From Cubamyces lactineus (lineage: Eukaryota; Basidiomycota; Agaricomycetes; Polyporales; Polyporaceae), in contig JACDTU010000004.1 of assembly GCA_022376465.1 (NCBI GenBank), forward strand, positions 372,001 to 436,000: 64,000 nucleotides of DNA, read 5' to 3'. Numbering within the stretch: position 1 is the stretch's first letter; each line of letters opens with the position of its first letter. The position numbers were made by a program, and so were the translations under genes. The notes below the pieces were generated by a model. The model did not search any database, was not told where the DNA came from, and saw only the letters and a list, made by a program, of their open reading frames with translations. This document shows positions 23,798 through 35,938 of this stretch, one piece after another.

Positions 23798-24080
23798 AGA
23801 GTAGAAGTGCTTCTTGCAGTATTTTGCGAATGTACAAGTATCAGATTCAAAGTGTATCAGCTGTGGCCAGCTCTCTAACCGCGTCGCTACAATCTCGTGA
23901 TAGAACATCGGCTAAATGCTAGAATTCCCAAAAAGGGCATGCCGCTAAATGAGCGGGACAAGCCGCCCTGGAGTAGCCTCAGTCCGACCTCCGACCTCAA
24001 CGTCCTCGTCGTCCTCTCTGTCCTCTCCCTCCAACCACCACCACGATTGCTCTGTATTCTACCACGCCACGCTGGTCTCC

Positions 24081-26045
24081 ATGGATGGCCAGCTAAAGCC
24101 CAAGGTCCGCCCTGCCGCACGTCCTACGCGGCCGTGGGGATGCTGAGCTCACTTTCCAGGTCACTGCGAGGATCGACTATGATAGAAGCCGCCCCGCATC
24201 CCCCTTCAAGCCCCCAGCAACGTCTCTATCGCCACCACTAGTCCGGCCAAAGGCCAAGGTCAACAGCAGCGCGAACATAAACGCGCGTAAAGCCCCCAGC
24301 GTCGTCTCACCTCCGCCCAGCAATCGCAGCAGTGGAATCCCGACACGCGCTCCTTCTCCTTTCAAGCCCACGCAGACTCGGACTCCAAATGCTTCTCCTG
24401 CAGGGGCGGCCGTCAAGGCGCGTCTGACGGCAAGAACGAATGGCGCGAACTCAACGTCTCCACTCCCGGAGTATCGGCAGCGTGCCCTCACGGCCGCTCC
24501 CGCAGAGCCTCCATCGTTTGTCCGGACACGGAGAGGGAGCACATCGTCGCATATACTCTCGCCTTCATCGAATGCAGAGATGAGTACAGCCTCGTCGCCA
24601 GCTCGCTCTGCGCTCTCTATACAGACGGACGAGACGTCATCGTCCGTATCCGCCGCCCCGAGATCAGCCGTGAACGTGCGCGTGAAGGCGAAGATATCCA
24701 AGTCTGCCGAGCCTGGCGTGCTCAGTCCGCCCACCCACCCGTCTACGGGACGCCATGTCAACCGTCCTGCTCGCGTCCCGTCCATATCCAATCTCAGCCT
24801 GTCCCCGCCATTGATGCCAAGCAGCACCAACCACAGCCCATTGTCGGCCACATCTTCACCTCTGGCTCAGAGCCGTTTTGCCACAACCAAGGAGACGAGG
24901 CCACACTCGTACCAAGCTCCGAAGTCTTATCAGGCTTTCGTTCCGAACGACGATCTTGCCGTCAACTATGGTGGTAGCTACGGCGTCTCTGCGAAGGTGG
25001 ACCCGACGAACATCCCCCTTCCCCCACAATCCCCGCCAGTGTCCACGCTCTCCTTCTCTTCGCGCTCTTCGGCGTCTCGATCGTCTGCGTCATACGAGTC
25101 GCAAGAATCGGGTGGCAGTCGGAGCACTGCGCCTACGCTGCATTCGCACGTCAATGGCCACGGCCACGGACGCCAGGGCAGCGGTTCGTCACAGGCACGG
25201 GCCAGCTTTGACGGTCTGGGCATCCGCAGTGAGCCTGTAACGAGAGAGCCGTCGTCGACGAGTGAGGCAGAATATATGGATGACTTTGATTCCGAGCCCC
25301 CGCATCATATGGGCGATAGCGAGGATGAGGAACGCAAGCTCAAGGCTCAGGCAAAGTCCAACCGGAAGGTGTGTATATCTCAGCATCCGCGCATATGGTC
25401 ATTACGGAATGTTCATTATCGCGCCTTTTTTCCCAGATCGCAGACCTCGAGATTACGAACCGGTCCCTTCTTGCCATCAATTCCAGCTTAGAAGCCACCA
25501 AACATAAGCAAGCTAGAGAGATCCGCGAGCTCCGGCGGAAGCTGCGCGAGTCTCGACTCATCCTTCCCCCGCCCGCGTACCGCGCAGTCAAGTCTTCTCT
25601 TACGCACGATGACGAGGTAGATGACGAAGAAGAGGAGAAAGCTGAAGAGGAAGATGACGCCGACCTCATCGAGGGCAAGGACGACGAACCGTATCGCCGC
25701 GTCAAGGTACTGGTCGAAGGTCTGCTCGAGTCGTGCCGACGAGCACTCGAGTCCAAACCGGAAGACTTCATGGAGGGCGGCCGTGGCGGGGCCAAGGTCC
25801 TAACGGCAGAGGAAGTCCGGAACTGGCGCGGAGAGAACCATGATGCAGAGACGCGCTCGACCCTCGATGCTGACAACATGAGCTTCGCGAGCTCGCGTCC
25901 TCTCACGCCATCCCGGGTCGCGGTGCCTGGTAGCGACGACGATCTGGGCAGCGAAGACGAAGTGGAAGCGTCACTGCTCGAGCCCGACATCAAGCCCTCC
26001 GCCCCTCTACCGCCGATTACGATCACACCCTCCGCCTCGCCATGA
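24081..26045 (+). CDS. Ser/Pro-rich protein with C-terminal coiled coil, unknown function
   Basis: Three exons, 24081-24104, 24160-25368 and 25437-26045, give 613 residues. I chose the ATG at 24081 (CTCCATGG context). An in-frame ATG at 23949 would add 44 low-complexity residues. The first donor is weak (GTCCGC). Residues 1-400 are disordered, rich in Ser/Pro/Thr/Arg, with repeated SPFKP-type motifs. Exon 3 opens with a coiled coil (IADLEITNRSLLAINSSLEA through RELRRKLRESRL). Next is an acidic run (DDEVDDEEEEKAEEEDD), a conserved-looking helix (RVKVLVEGLLESCRRALES) and a Ser/Asp-rich end. This looks like a basidiomycete cytoskeletal or scaffold-type protein, but I do not recognise it. Confidence 0.7.
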
Positions 26046-26528
26046 AGTTTCAAGTATGAACGAACTGTCATCTGAGATTGCTGCATCGTCGGACTCTGTC
26101 GCTCATTTGCTATTGTTACGACTGCTGCATCATCGTCGCTCGCCTCGCTGTAGAACTCTCCCCTATTTCTCTCTTTCTTTTTACACACGTCTCGTCGCCT
26201 CATCGCTCCCTACCCTCACGCTGATTCGGATCGGATCGCATACCCACGCTGACGACACAGCAGCACCCCACATATTCCCCGCCGCCCCACCCGGCCCTCT
26301 CGTACCACGCACGACTTGTCTAGTAGTAATGCCATGTCTACATGTCGCATCTAATTCTCGAGCATACACATCGCATAGGAACTAGCTAGGCCTCCCTTAC
26401 ACATATGTACAGCTTGAATGTCATGACATGATCCGATCGCATTCCACCGGGTTGCTTCGCTCCTTCCATTAGGTACAAGAAGTTGGTTTGTGCTTGGTAT
26501 ACGCGCCGTTAGTCCTCGCACTGTCCTT
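26046..26528. other. Convergent intergenic region
   Basis: Spacer between the coiled-coil gene (plus) and the myosin I stop (minus). Pyrimidine-rich stretches near 26160-26200 and multiple AT-richer segments fit 3' untranslated regions. No gene is supported. Confidence 0.4.
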
Positions 26529-29500
26529 TCATTCATCCTCGGCCAGCCGTTGGGCACGTCTTGCGAGCTGTACAGAACGGCAAGGTCAGAAAGTTGTCGC
26601 ATGCGACTAAGCTCCCTCAATGCACTCACCACAGCGGCCAAATCCATTTGTCCACCCACCGCGGGCGGCTTCGCCACGCCCCCTGCCTTCGGCTTGGGGG
26701 CACCAGCAGCAGGACGAGCTGCAGCAGGGACAGGCGGCTTCGCACCGACCTTAGGCGCACCTCCCACCGCCGGTTTGCTCGCCAGCGGGGGTGGCCCGGG
26801 CTTAGGCTTGGCCGCCACCGGAGGCTTGGGCGCGAGCGAGCTCCCCGGTCTCGACGCAGCCGGGGTGCTGTCAGCAGAGGACTCCGCCGCGTGCGTAGCC
26901 GCAGTCTTCTTCCAGGGCGCCGCAGACCCGTTGCCCGCCGCCATCCCAGGGAACACGGCGACCGGCTTCGCGGAGGGATCTGCAGAGACCGATTTGAGCG
27001 CGGGGCCACCACCGAGCTTGGGCGCCGCGGGTGCCCCAGGCGCGGACGGCGTGGGCCGCTTGGCTGCGGGCGGTGGCGGAGGAGGCGGCGGCGGCGCAGC
27101 GGCTTTGGGCTTCGGCGGGACGAGTTCGAGGTAGTTGTTGGGCGCCCACGCCTCCACGCCGTCCTTCTTGACGAGCCACCAGCCGTTGTTGTCCTTCTCC
27201 ACCAGCTCGACGATGTCGTCCTTTTCAAGCGACATCTCGCCCTCCTGGCCCTGGAAAGGGTACTTGGCTTTGTAAAGCTCGACCTCGGGCTCAGGTGGCG
27301 GCGGTGGCGGCGGGGGCGCGGCGGCCCTCCCGGGTGGTGGTGGAGGCGCACGAGGGGCGGAAGAGGCGGATGGGGTGGAGGACACTGCTGATGGAGGCTT
27401 GACTGCGGCGGCTGGGGTGGACTTCCCAGGGAGTGGCTGAGCTGCTGGCTTTGGACGGGACACCGCCGAAGGTGCAGGTCGCTGAACAATTGGTCAGCGA
27501 ACGGAAAACAACGGGCTCAATACTGGGCAGGTGGACTTACATCCGACGGACCGCCCTTCCGTAGCAGCTTTCCTTGGGTGATCGGCCGAACAACCCCCAC
27601 CTTGGGCCGAGGCACAGGCTTGGATTGACTGGTAGGAGGCTCGCCTGACGGCACATGCACAGTATGGCTCTTGTATACATCGCCCCGCGGCACCGTCTCG
27701 TCCTTGATGAACTTGATCTCGGCCTTCTTCTCTTTCTTCTTGTTGTATGAAATCCTGCCAGGTACGAAGACAGTCAGCAAGGGCGCTCCATAGGTACGAC
27801 AAGATACTCACATTGGGCCGATGTGGACGTCGACGCTAGCCTGTGTCAACCGGAGGATATGCGTCGTCAACTCCGTCTTGAATACGCAGCTCACGATGGG
27901 GTCGCCTTCTTCCGTGGGCCCGAGGTTGAAAACCTGCGCGAACAGTCATGACCAACTATTCTGGTATGTAACCCAATGCACGTACCATCCAGTCGTCCCT
28001 CAGGTTGGACATGGATATGCTCTTGATAGTGATCAGAGGTATCTTCCGCTCCACCGTGGTCACGGCCTGACCGTCCTTGACGTTCGTTACAACGATATAC
28101 AGTGCTTTTTCGGTCTTTTCATGGGGTTAGTTGATAAACATTCACATTAAGAATCCGCACGATACTGACCAATACCAAGAAACGCGGGCTCGGCTTACTC
28201 GAGCGACCAAACTTCGAAACGAGAAGCTGGCCTCTGGAGCTGAACGTAACTTTCTCCCCTGCACGACACACTTCAGCGAATGAACAGATCTGCGCTGACC
28301 ACATGCACTTACTGCCCAGCCCACAAGCCTCAGCAAGCTCCTCGCCCAGCGCGCTCTTGCCATTGATGTCGAGGTAATCGCCCATGAAGCGACGGTACCC
28401 GAGCAGACTGAATCGCCTGCGCTCTTTCCTGCCTGCGAGGATCTGGTGGCCGTAGTCGCGGATCTTCGCGTACTCGATGCTCTCCTTGTTGTTCTTCCAG
28501 AAGCGCTGGATGCGCCGCGCACACTCGTGCTTGTACCGCATATAGTTGCGCCACGCGCGCTGGATGCGGCCTGCCATGTTGTGCCAGTAGCGGTCGCGCA
28601 TAGTCTCCAGCGCGAAGAGCTGTAATCATTCTCAGTAGTCTATTCGATGGAAAACTGTTCAGAGCGACTTACGGTCTCGGGGTTCTTGATGAACGCCTTT
28701 GTGACACCCATTTGCCACTCCTCACGAGCAATACCAGTATCGGTAAGGATACGCTCGCAGGCGGTCCGCGCATCACCTTGCCAGATGTACTCTCCCGCAT
28801 ACGACGTTGCAGGTGACAACAGGTAAAAGCGCTCCACCATCTTCTCGAAGGTGTTCCTGTACGCAAACCCAGCACGCCGGACACGAATGTTCTCCTGCAG
28901 ACCAAGATACTTGACTTGGTGCAGCACGGCCTTAGTGTCATATTCAGTGGCACTGCGGTTCTGGTTCGGCTTGATCGTCCGGATGTATGATGGCTGCGCA
29001 CGCATGAGGTTCTCCACGAGTGCGCCGGCGGAAGCCTGGAGGTAGAGTGTTCAGTATGCTGTCCGTAGCGCACCCCAGAACTACTGACCTTGATTCTGTC
29101 GCTAGCAGTAGGGGGCCGCTTCTTACTGTTCGGGTCAGGTCTGTCAGGGAAGAGGCCCTGCAAGAAGCCATTCCCACTAGCCCCAATGAGGTCGAGCAAG
29201 TCCTTCACGAGCACATCCTTGTTCTTGTCCGTCATGCCCGAGACATTGTACATCACGTCACCGGCGTAGTGCTTGACAAGGAACTGCGCGCCACGCGCCT
29301 CGAAGTGCGGGTTCGACGAGAGCGACGCCATGCGCTGCACGAAGCTGTTGTCCGCGGCAGTCGGGTCGGCGTGGGCGGTCGCGCATGCGTCGTTGAGCGC
29401 GGCGAAGATACCGGGCGGACGCTTCTCTTCAATGAGGTCACAGACGATCTTGTTGTTGAAGTACTTGATCGGCGTCCACTTGATCTGTTCGCGGACATAC

Positions 29501-31292
29501 TCCTCCTGCTCCGTCTTAAGGGTGAGCTCAATGAAGATCTGTTGTAGCTTCTCGTTGACATAGTTGATGCACAGCTGCTCGAAGGAGTTGTCCTATGGTT
29601 TCAAGTATGAGAGCAAATCACACGCAGGAATAGCAGGCACAACTAACCTCGAAGATTTCGAAGCCGAAGATATCCTGAGAGAACGATGAGTAGAGAACCG
29701 CGGTCTTCGAAGTATCTACCTACCAAAATACCGATGAGCTGAGCTGTTGCAGTGCGAGGCTTCATCGAAACGTTGATTTTCGACACAATCCACTCAAACA
29801 AGTTGTTATAGATCGCTTTTGCCAAGGCGTCGCGGCCTGCGCTAGCCTGAGCAGGGTTGAGCGGGACATCGTAGACTGAGCCTCGTCTGCCGCCGCGCTG
29901 AGTCTCCACGATCTTCGTAGTGAGCGCTCTCTGGACTTGCGCTGCGTCGACCTCCATGAGATATGCGACGAAGTCGGTGACGCTGGTATCTGCGATCTCC
30001 GCGTTGCCGTCGTCCTTCTCGCTATATTGAACGTTACCGAGCCAAAGGATGATGGCGAGCATGCGGAAGATCTCGTTCTGCTCGTAGTCGCTCAGACCAA
30101 TGACTTGCATCGCTTTCTGTGGGATGTCAGTGTCGTGCCCTGGAAGATCTAGGATTGTATGACAGGTAGTCTTACAATTGTCTCGCTGAAGTCGTGCGTG
30201 TCGTCGATTCCAGGCACGTCCAAACAGTTGCTCAGACTAGTGTATGCGTAGGCTTCCGGTGTCTGGAGACCAAACGCCTCTATATGGACGATGTCGATGA
30301 ATATACCAACTTTACCTTGCTATAGAACCTACCTCGTTGTTCGTCGGTTGCCGCTTTCGTAAACTGGTAGAAGATGTGGAAGTTACGCTCGTTCTCCACC
30401 TGACCTACCACGCGACCCTTCTCGAGCAGGTAGTTGGTGATCTGCGCCCCAATAGGCTCTCCGTGGTCGTTGAACATAATCTCGAGGTATTTTCCCTGTC
30501 AAGCATTCAATAAACGGCTGGAAGTGCGCACCCATAATCACGCACATGCCGACTGGAGTTATTGTTGCGCAGCGTCTTGGCGCACCCGAAACTCTCCAGT
30601 AAAGGATTAGTGGCGAGAACCATGTCCTTGATCTCTTGGATGCTACTGTCACGTCCACCGGAAACCGCAGCGATGTACTGCATGATACGCTTCGCCGCCT
30701 CCGTCTTGCCTGCACCGGACTCGCCGGAGATGATAACGCACTGGTTCTCATGGTACGCGTTCATGTTGTAGTACGCTGACTCCGCTATCGCGAAGACATG
30801 CGGGGGCACCTCGAGCCTGTTCTTGCCCTTGTATCTCTGGAGGACCTCGTCGGTGTAGATGCCGAGATCTACCAGATACGCAGTCAAGGCCGCATACAAC
30901 GTTGCCTGTGCCATGTTGGCGCACCTCGGAAAGGGTTGACTGAAATCAGCACCGAGCCAATGTAGGTGTAGATCTCGCCATTCTTCCAACGCTTCTCGAG
31001 GTTCTCGTTAACAGCCTCGTTCGTGATCGTGGTCAGGAGTGTCATATCGGACACGCCGACCTGCTTCTTCTTGAAGCCCTCCTTCCAATCCGCCTACTAC
31101 GCGTTCAGCACCAAGCGCAATCGCTACAGCGAGAAGCATCTGGATACGCACCTTAGCGACCTTGCCCGCAGCGCCGCCGGCCTTCTTGGAGGTCGCGGCG
31201 GCGCCCTTCTTGCCCGCCTTCTTAGAGGGCGCCTGAACGATTTCTGTCTCAAGATACAGCAACACGAAGGTCTTGTCTAGCATACTGACCAT
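26529..31292 (-). CDS. MYO1: Class I myosin (actin-patch motor)
   Basis: Unconventional actin motor for endocytosis and polarised growth. Many short introns. The start is an ATG-only exon at 31290-31292, spliced over a 57-nt intron to 31232, giving [13 protein letters not shown], the usual N-terminus of fungal myosin I. Motor domain: P-loop GESGAGKT, the switch region NNNSSRHGKY, the TEDS-site Ser in RRGSVYD, the relay region [20 protein letters not shown], and the actin-loop region before RTIKPNQN. Two IQ-like helices follow ([24 protein letters not shown]). Then come a basic TH1 lipid-binding tail ([26 protein letters not shown] onward), an SH3 domain ([20 protein letters not shown] through PNNYLELV) and two poly-Pro tracts. 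A last exon adds [18 protein letters not shown]; it ends at the TGA at 26529-26531. The acidic end is short. UNC-45 lies immediately upstream. Confidence 0.95.
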
Positions 31293-31706
31293 GATGCGGA
31301 AGAGAGACTAGCAGCGGCGTAGATTGAAGTAGGTGATTGCAGACGCTTGTGCAATGCGGCCCAAGACTGGAGACGGCGCGATCGCGGTGTGCTTGGGGTG
31401 CAGGTGGAGGCTAGCAGTTAGATTAAGAGAAAGTGTTCCTCTGAGGAGGAGATTGTACGGCGCAGGGAGGGGCAGGTAAGGAAACGAGGATAAGAAACGG
31501 AAGGAAGCAGATTCGTGCACTCGCCCAAGACGCGATGACGAACGGACCAAGCGCGCCGCCATCCGGTTCGCTGCGCCCTGGGCGCTAGCTGCCGACACCA
31601 CGCGCAGTATGCACAACAACAGGACTTCGGAAAGGCATACAGATGTCCATGCAATGCGAATAATACATATTGCCATTCATACAGCCTGTTAGACACTTTA
31701 TTGTCT
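31293..31706. other. Spacer between UNC-45 and myosin I genes
   Basis: About 410 nt, on the minus strand 3' of the UNC-45 stop and 5' of the myosin ATG. It must contain the myosin I promoter and 5' UTR. No gene is visible. Confidence 0.5.
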
Positions 31707-33824
31707 TCATACGGGTATCTCTACGCCATGCTCCAGCAGCCACTTCAACGACTCCGCCGCAGGTCGCAGAATGGGGGAACTGGTGTTCTGCGCACAGCCC
31801 TTCACAGCCAACACCAATGCGCGGACAAGGCCAAGTCGGTTCGACTCCGCAGCGATTTCCATCTGCGACGCTTGATTCTGGATGCCATAGTACAGGTTCC
31901 GTACGCAGACGATGCCTCGGTGAGCGAGGCCTGGGTCGGACTGAGGTTCTGCATCGTCCTCGTCTTCGTCTTCATCGTCACCCGGAGGCCGCGCCACGAC
32001 AGTAGGATCGATGAGTTGACCAAGGATGGGGAGCACTCGATGTCGTTCGTTCTGCAGCTCCACGAGCGACTCGCAAGCCTCGGGTGATGCGGTGAGCGTA
32101 GCGAGGGCTCCGGAGGCAGCCAAGCGAGTAGGAAGATCGTCGATGTCGCAGAGGGCGACGAGCACCTGAAGCTTGGACTTTGACGCGGAATTCTTCTCAC
32201 CTCCCCACCTGTTGAAGACCTCCTCACACCCAGCTACAAGGTTGCATACGAGCTCGGTCGCTGCGCGGCGGACAAGGGTATGGTCCTCCAGCATGAGAAG
32301 CTCAACCTTGTTCATCAGTCCATCAGCGCGCGCGATTCGAGAGGCAGCCTCAGGGCTCTGGGAAGAGAGGTTGGTGAGCGCCATCATGGCTTCAAAGCGT
32401 TGGAGCAGGTTCGCGTTGGGATGGGTAACCATAAGTCCGAACGGCCGTATCGCATCGAAGATGGCGCCCTCGTTGGGTCCAAACACCTGCACTGGTGAGG
32501 CGGTGATGGCTAGCTTCGCCAACGCCTGAATGGGTTCGAAGTCGGAGCCCTCAAGCTGGGGAACCTTGCCCCCGTCGGATGCCTTAGCGGGAGGTAGTAT
32601 GGCATGAATGATCAGGATGAGTGCCTTCGCGCCACCGGCTTGCAAGATCTTTCCCCGGTTATCTTTGTCTTCTACGAGGCTAAGGATGGCCTTGCCGACA
32701 ACAGAACGTACGGCACGACTGTCGGTCGCGCGAGTAGCGGATGTCAGTGCCTCCATAGCCCCTGCCTTCAGTATCCTTCTCCCCCGCTCCTTCACATGTT
32801 CATCGTCATCCAAAGGGTCGTCTTCCTGGTCCTTCTGCTGACTCTGTCCGGCAGCACCTTTGGGCGTCTTTGCCATACGTTTCAGCTTCGCTATCTGAGC
32901 CTCTTCGGGAGAAAGACGGGGTCGGTAGGAGCATAGATTCGCGATGATGACGACGGTGCCGTACAGCGGAGAGCCAGCTACGTCTTCGAGGGACGGCGCG
33001 GGGGCACCCTTGCGGCGTGGTACAAGGGCGAAGAGTTTGGAGAGGAACACAGTATCCTTGGACAACATCTCCTTGACGGATGGGTTGGTGCTCATGTACG
33101 CAAGGGCCTCTACCGCATCGGCTAGAGAGGACGCTTCACGACTGTCAATGACCAGGCCCTTCATGAGCGCAGCCAGCTCCGCATCGTCCATAGGCTGTTC
33201 TGCAGAGCCTCCAACCTCTGCGGCATCTGCACTGGATCCCCGCGCGAGCTTGACCATAGCGACCGCCGCGGCCGCACGTAGCTCCGAGTCCTCCGTCTGT
33301 CGCGACTTCCACTCTAGCCACTTCTGGTGATCCGATCCCAGCAGGGCACGACAATTCTTGTGCCCAGCCGCGCGCCCAAGTATGTGTGCAACAGCGAGGT
33401 CTATCTGCCGCGATTTTGGGAAGAGGTCGAGGGTGTCCATAACGGACTCGAGGACGCCATCCCGCTGGAATATCGCGGACGCGGATAGGTAGTCGACGTC
33501 GAAGAGAGCAGCGAGGAACGTCAATCCAGCAAGAGCCTCGTGTTCCTCAGTGTCAGCTATCCTGGAGGTGACTGGCGTTTCGAATGCCTTGCATATCGCC
33601 TGGGTTCCCTCATCTTGGGCAGAAGTCTCGGAGCGGCGCCGTTGGCAGAAGGCAGAGAGAACGATGTAAGCCTTAGAGTGGATCGAGACAGGATGTGTTG
33701 GCAAGAATGAGTTGATGAGAGTCGAGAGCTCCTCCGGCGCGAATGCTGTCCAAGAACTGTCCTGCGTCTTCTTGAGGATGGCGTCGAGGACGTTGGCGGT
33801 GGAGTCGGCGTCGGGCGCGCTCAT
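31707..33824 (-). CDS. SHE4: UNC-45/Cro1/She4-type myosin chaperone
   Basis: Armadillo-like chaperone that folds myosin motor domains; yeast She4 binds the class I myosins. Intronless, 705 residues from the ATG at 33824 (MSAPDADSTANVLDA). A longer open frame to 34037 has no ATG-supported, conserved sequence and overlaps the start region of the divergent gene. The product is all-helical and repeat-like. The UNC-45/Cro1/She4 central segment is in the N-terminal half, and ARM-like repeats cover the C-terminal half, such as RFEAMMALTNLSSQSPEAAS and HTLVRRAATELVCNLVAGCEE. An acidic loop (DDEDEDEDDAEPQ) precedes the last repeats, and the end is LKWLLEHGVEIPV. The animal-type N-terminal TPR is absent, as in other fungal members. 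Its neighbour downstream is its probable client, myosin I. Confidence 0.9.
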   Translation of the reverse strand: MSAPDADSTANVLDAILKKTQDSSWTAFAPEELSTLINSFLPTHPVSIHSKAYIVLSAFCQRRRSETSAQDEGTQAICKAFETPVTSRIADTEEHEALAGLTFLAALFDVDYLSASAIFQRDGVLESVMDTLDLFPKSRQIDLAVAHILGRAAGHKNCRALLGSDHQKWLEWKSRQTEDSELRAAAAVAMVKLARGSSADAAEVGGSAEQPMDDAELAALMKGLVIDSREASSLADAVEALAYMSTNPSVKEMLSKDTVFLSKLFALVPRRKGAPAPSLEDVAGSPLYGTVVIIANLCSYRPRLSPEEAQIAKLKRMAKTPKGAAGQSQQKDQEDDPLDDDEHVKERGRRILKAGAMEALTSATRATDSRAVRSVVGKAILSLVEDKDNRGKILQAGGAKALILIIHAILPPAKASDGGKVPQLEGSDFEPIQALAKLAITASPVQVFGPNEGAIFDAIRPFGLMVTHPNANLLQRFEAMMALTNLSSQSPEAASRIARADGLMNKVELLMLEDHTLVRRAATELVCNLVAGCEEVFNRWGGEKNSASKSKLQVLVALCDIDDLPTRLAASGALATLTASPEACESLVELQNERHRVLPILGQLIDPTVVARPPGDDEDEDEDDAEPQSDPGLAHRGIVCVRNLYYGIQNQASQMEIAAESNRLGLVRALVLAVKGCAQNTSSPILRPAAESLKWLLEHGVEIPV

Positions 33825-33953
33825 GGCGGGAACTGCAGCAGCGACGGGCGTCTGAGTATGTGCACGTGTTTGGCCGCGTCCTGAGTTTCGCGCGCGTAGA
33901 TCTCGATCTGTTTTTGCGCGCGTTCTGCTCTTCCTCCACACCGTCTGCACGCC
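33825..33953. promoter_or_regulatory. Short bidirectional promoter, UNC-45 / TRM6
   Basis: Only 129 nt separate the ATG of the UNC-45-type chaperone (minus) from the ATG of TRM6 (plus). All promoter and 5' UTR elements of the pair must overlap here or extend into the coding regions. No clear TATA box is seen. Confidence 0.6.
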
Positions 33954-35841
33954 ATGGACGTCGGCGAAGGCCCCTCTCACCTTCACCAAGCGCCTGCGCC
34001 CTCTATCACGCGCGAAGACACCATACAACCTGGGCACACGCTCCTCATCAGGATCCCGAGTGGGGACATACGTTCAATAAAGCTCGAGAAGGACGCGTAC
34101 GGAACCGCTTCTACCTGGTCTCTTGTGCTCGTCTGACTATGGCCATGCAGGACGGTCAACTTGGGGAAGTTCGGGTCTTTCTACGCAAATGAGCTCGTTG
34201 GACAGCCGTTTGGGCTGACGTACGAGATCATCAACAAGAAACTTAAGGTGCTGCCTCCTCGTCCGATGCAGGAAGTAGGTATGAACCTTCTGTTCGCTCG
34301 CCTGCCGTGCCTTGACCATTGTATACAGAGGACACTGAGGCTACCAACGAGCTTATCAACGACGGCCAAGCTGTACAGCCGCTGACAGTGGAGGAGATCG
34401 AGGCACTCAAAAAGTCTGGATTGCACGCTTCGGTAAGCTTCAGTTCGAAGCAGTGTCGTATATACTGTTGACCCTCCGCCGCTCCAGGAAATCATCCAGA
34501 AGCAGATTGAGCAACATGCAAATTACTCGCTCAAAACCGAGTACAGCAAAGAGAAGTACAAGAAGCGGAAAGAGATGAAGTGGGTGCTCTCCCCAACTTT
34601 CGGCTTGTACGCGATGTCTGACCTTCCGCAAGATACTCAAAATCTTTTTCTGTGATCGAACCTACAATGCACAATGTGTGCGAATATTGGTTTAACAAGG
34701 ACCAGAATCGACTCCGCGACATCCGCCCAGATACATTGGCACAGATGATCAACCTGGCAAGTATCCGGCCTGGAGGGCGATACATTGCTGTCGATGATGC
34801 GTCCGGGGTCGTCGTGTCTGCCATTCTGGACAGGCTTGGAGGTGATTCGCACTTTAAGATCACAGTATCCACCCGATCGCTAACGAACGTGCAGGCCAAG
34901 GTCGTCTGATCACTATATGCGACGTTGATTCGCCCCCGGCATATCCAGTCATGGTGCAAATGAACTTCCGCAAGGAGGTGATCACACCAGTCATGTCTTC
35001 GCTCAATTGGGCCACAGCAGATGAGGAGTACACACCAAGTGCGTCTATTCGCCGTATGGGGTTTGTTACCGGATTAACGTCCGTTGCATAGTCATCGCCT
35101 CGACCGAACCTCCTGCTGGCAAGTTCAAGTCGGACGGACAGCGTGCGCGCCTAAACAAACGCAAGGTTGCATCAGACGCTCTCATGCAAACACGAGAAGA
35201 ACTCTTCTCTGGCGAGTTCGATGGGTATGTCTCTTCTCAAACCTATGCACGGTTAACGCTGATTGCCTTCCAGCCTGATTATCGCCAGCGAATATGACCC
35301 ATACTCCATTATCGAGAAACTCTATCCCTATCTCGCCGGGTCAGCGTCTATAGTCGTCCACAGTCCACATGTACAGGTAGTAGCAAACCTTCAAAGTCAG
35401 CTACGAGACCGGCCAGGATACCTGGGCCCCACAGTCACGGAAGGTTGGCTGCGACAGTATCAGGTATGTTGTTGTACGCCCAGTCCCGGTCCTGTCCTGA
35501 TTGGAGTGTTAGGTTTTGCCTGGTCGCACTCATCCCATGATGAACGCTTCTGGTTCGGGCGGATTCATCTTTCAGGTCCTGAAAATGTACGACTTGTAGT
35601 CCTTCGCCGTCCAACTGAAGCTGATTGAGTAATTTAATATAGCTATGACGACCCGACAGCGTCATCAGTTATGGTTCATCGGCACAGAAAGAAAGTGAAG
35701 CAAAGCAGCGAGGCACCGTCGACAGTAACAAGTCAAGCTAGGGAAGGCTCTACTACGTTGGCGACAACAGAATCGACGCCAGCACCGGTAACGGCGGAGT
35801 CATCTTCAGCAGACCAAGACGTCGAGATGCGGACATCATAG
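33954..35841 (+). CDS. TRM6: tRNA (adenine58-N1)-methyltransferase non-catalytic subunit Trm6/Gcd10
   Basis: RNA-binding partner of the catalytic subunit Trm61 in the nuclear enzyme that makes m1A58 in tRNA, including initiator tRNA. Several short introns. The ATG at 33954 begins MDVGEGPSHLHQAPAPS, then HTLLIRIPSGDIRSIKLEKD. Later exons give TVNLGKFGSFYANELVGQPF, the family-typical block. Further blocks are LTVEEIEALKKSGLHAS, EIIQKQIEQHANYSLKTEYS, YWFNKDQNRLRDIRPDTLAQ and ASIRPGGRYIAVDDASGVVV. The C-terminal Rossmann-like half follows (SLIIASEYDPYSIIEKLYPYL), with HPMMNASGSGGFIF near the end. The last intron (donor AT|GTACGA) lets translation reach the TAG at 35839-35841, adding a Lys/Ser/Thr-rich tail. 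If unspliced, it would stop at 35599. Complete. Confidence 0.9.
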
Positions 35842-35938
35842 TCGGGCTGCCCGCCATATATAGTATGTCCATTGCTTGCATATTGTACAACACAGCTCCT
35901 CCAGTCCAATAGCGGTTATTCGGGTATACAGCGCACGC

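Noticed and set aside
23949..24080. N-terminal extension of the Ser/Pro-rich coiled-coil protein
   Set aside because: In frame with an ATG but low-complexity; the ATG at 24081 has the better context. Left open as an alternative.
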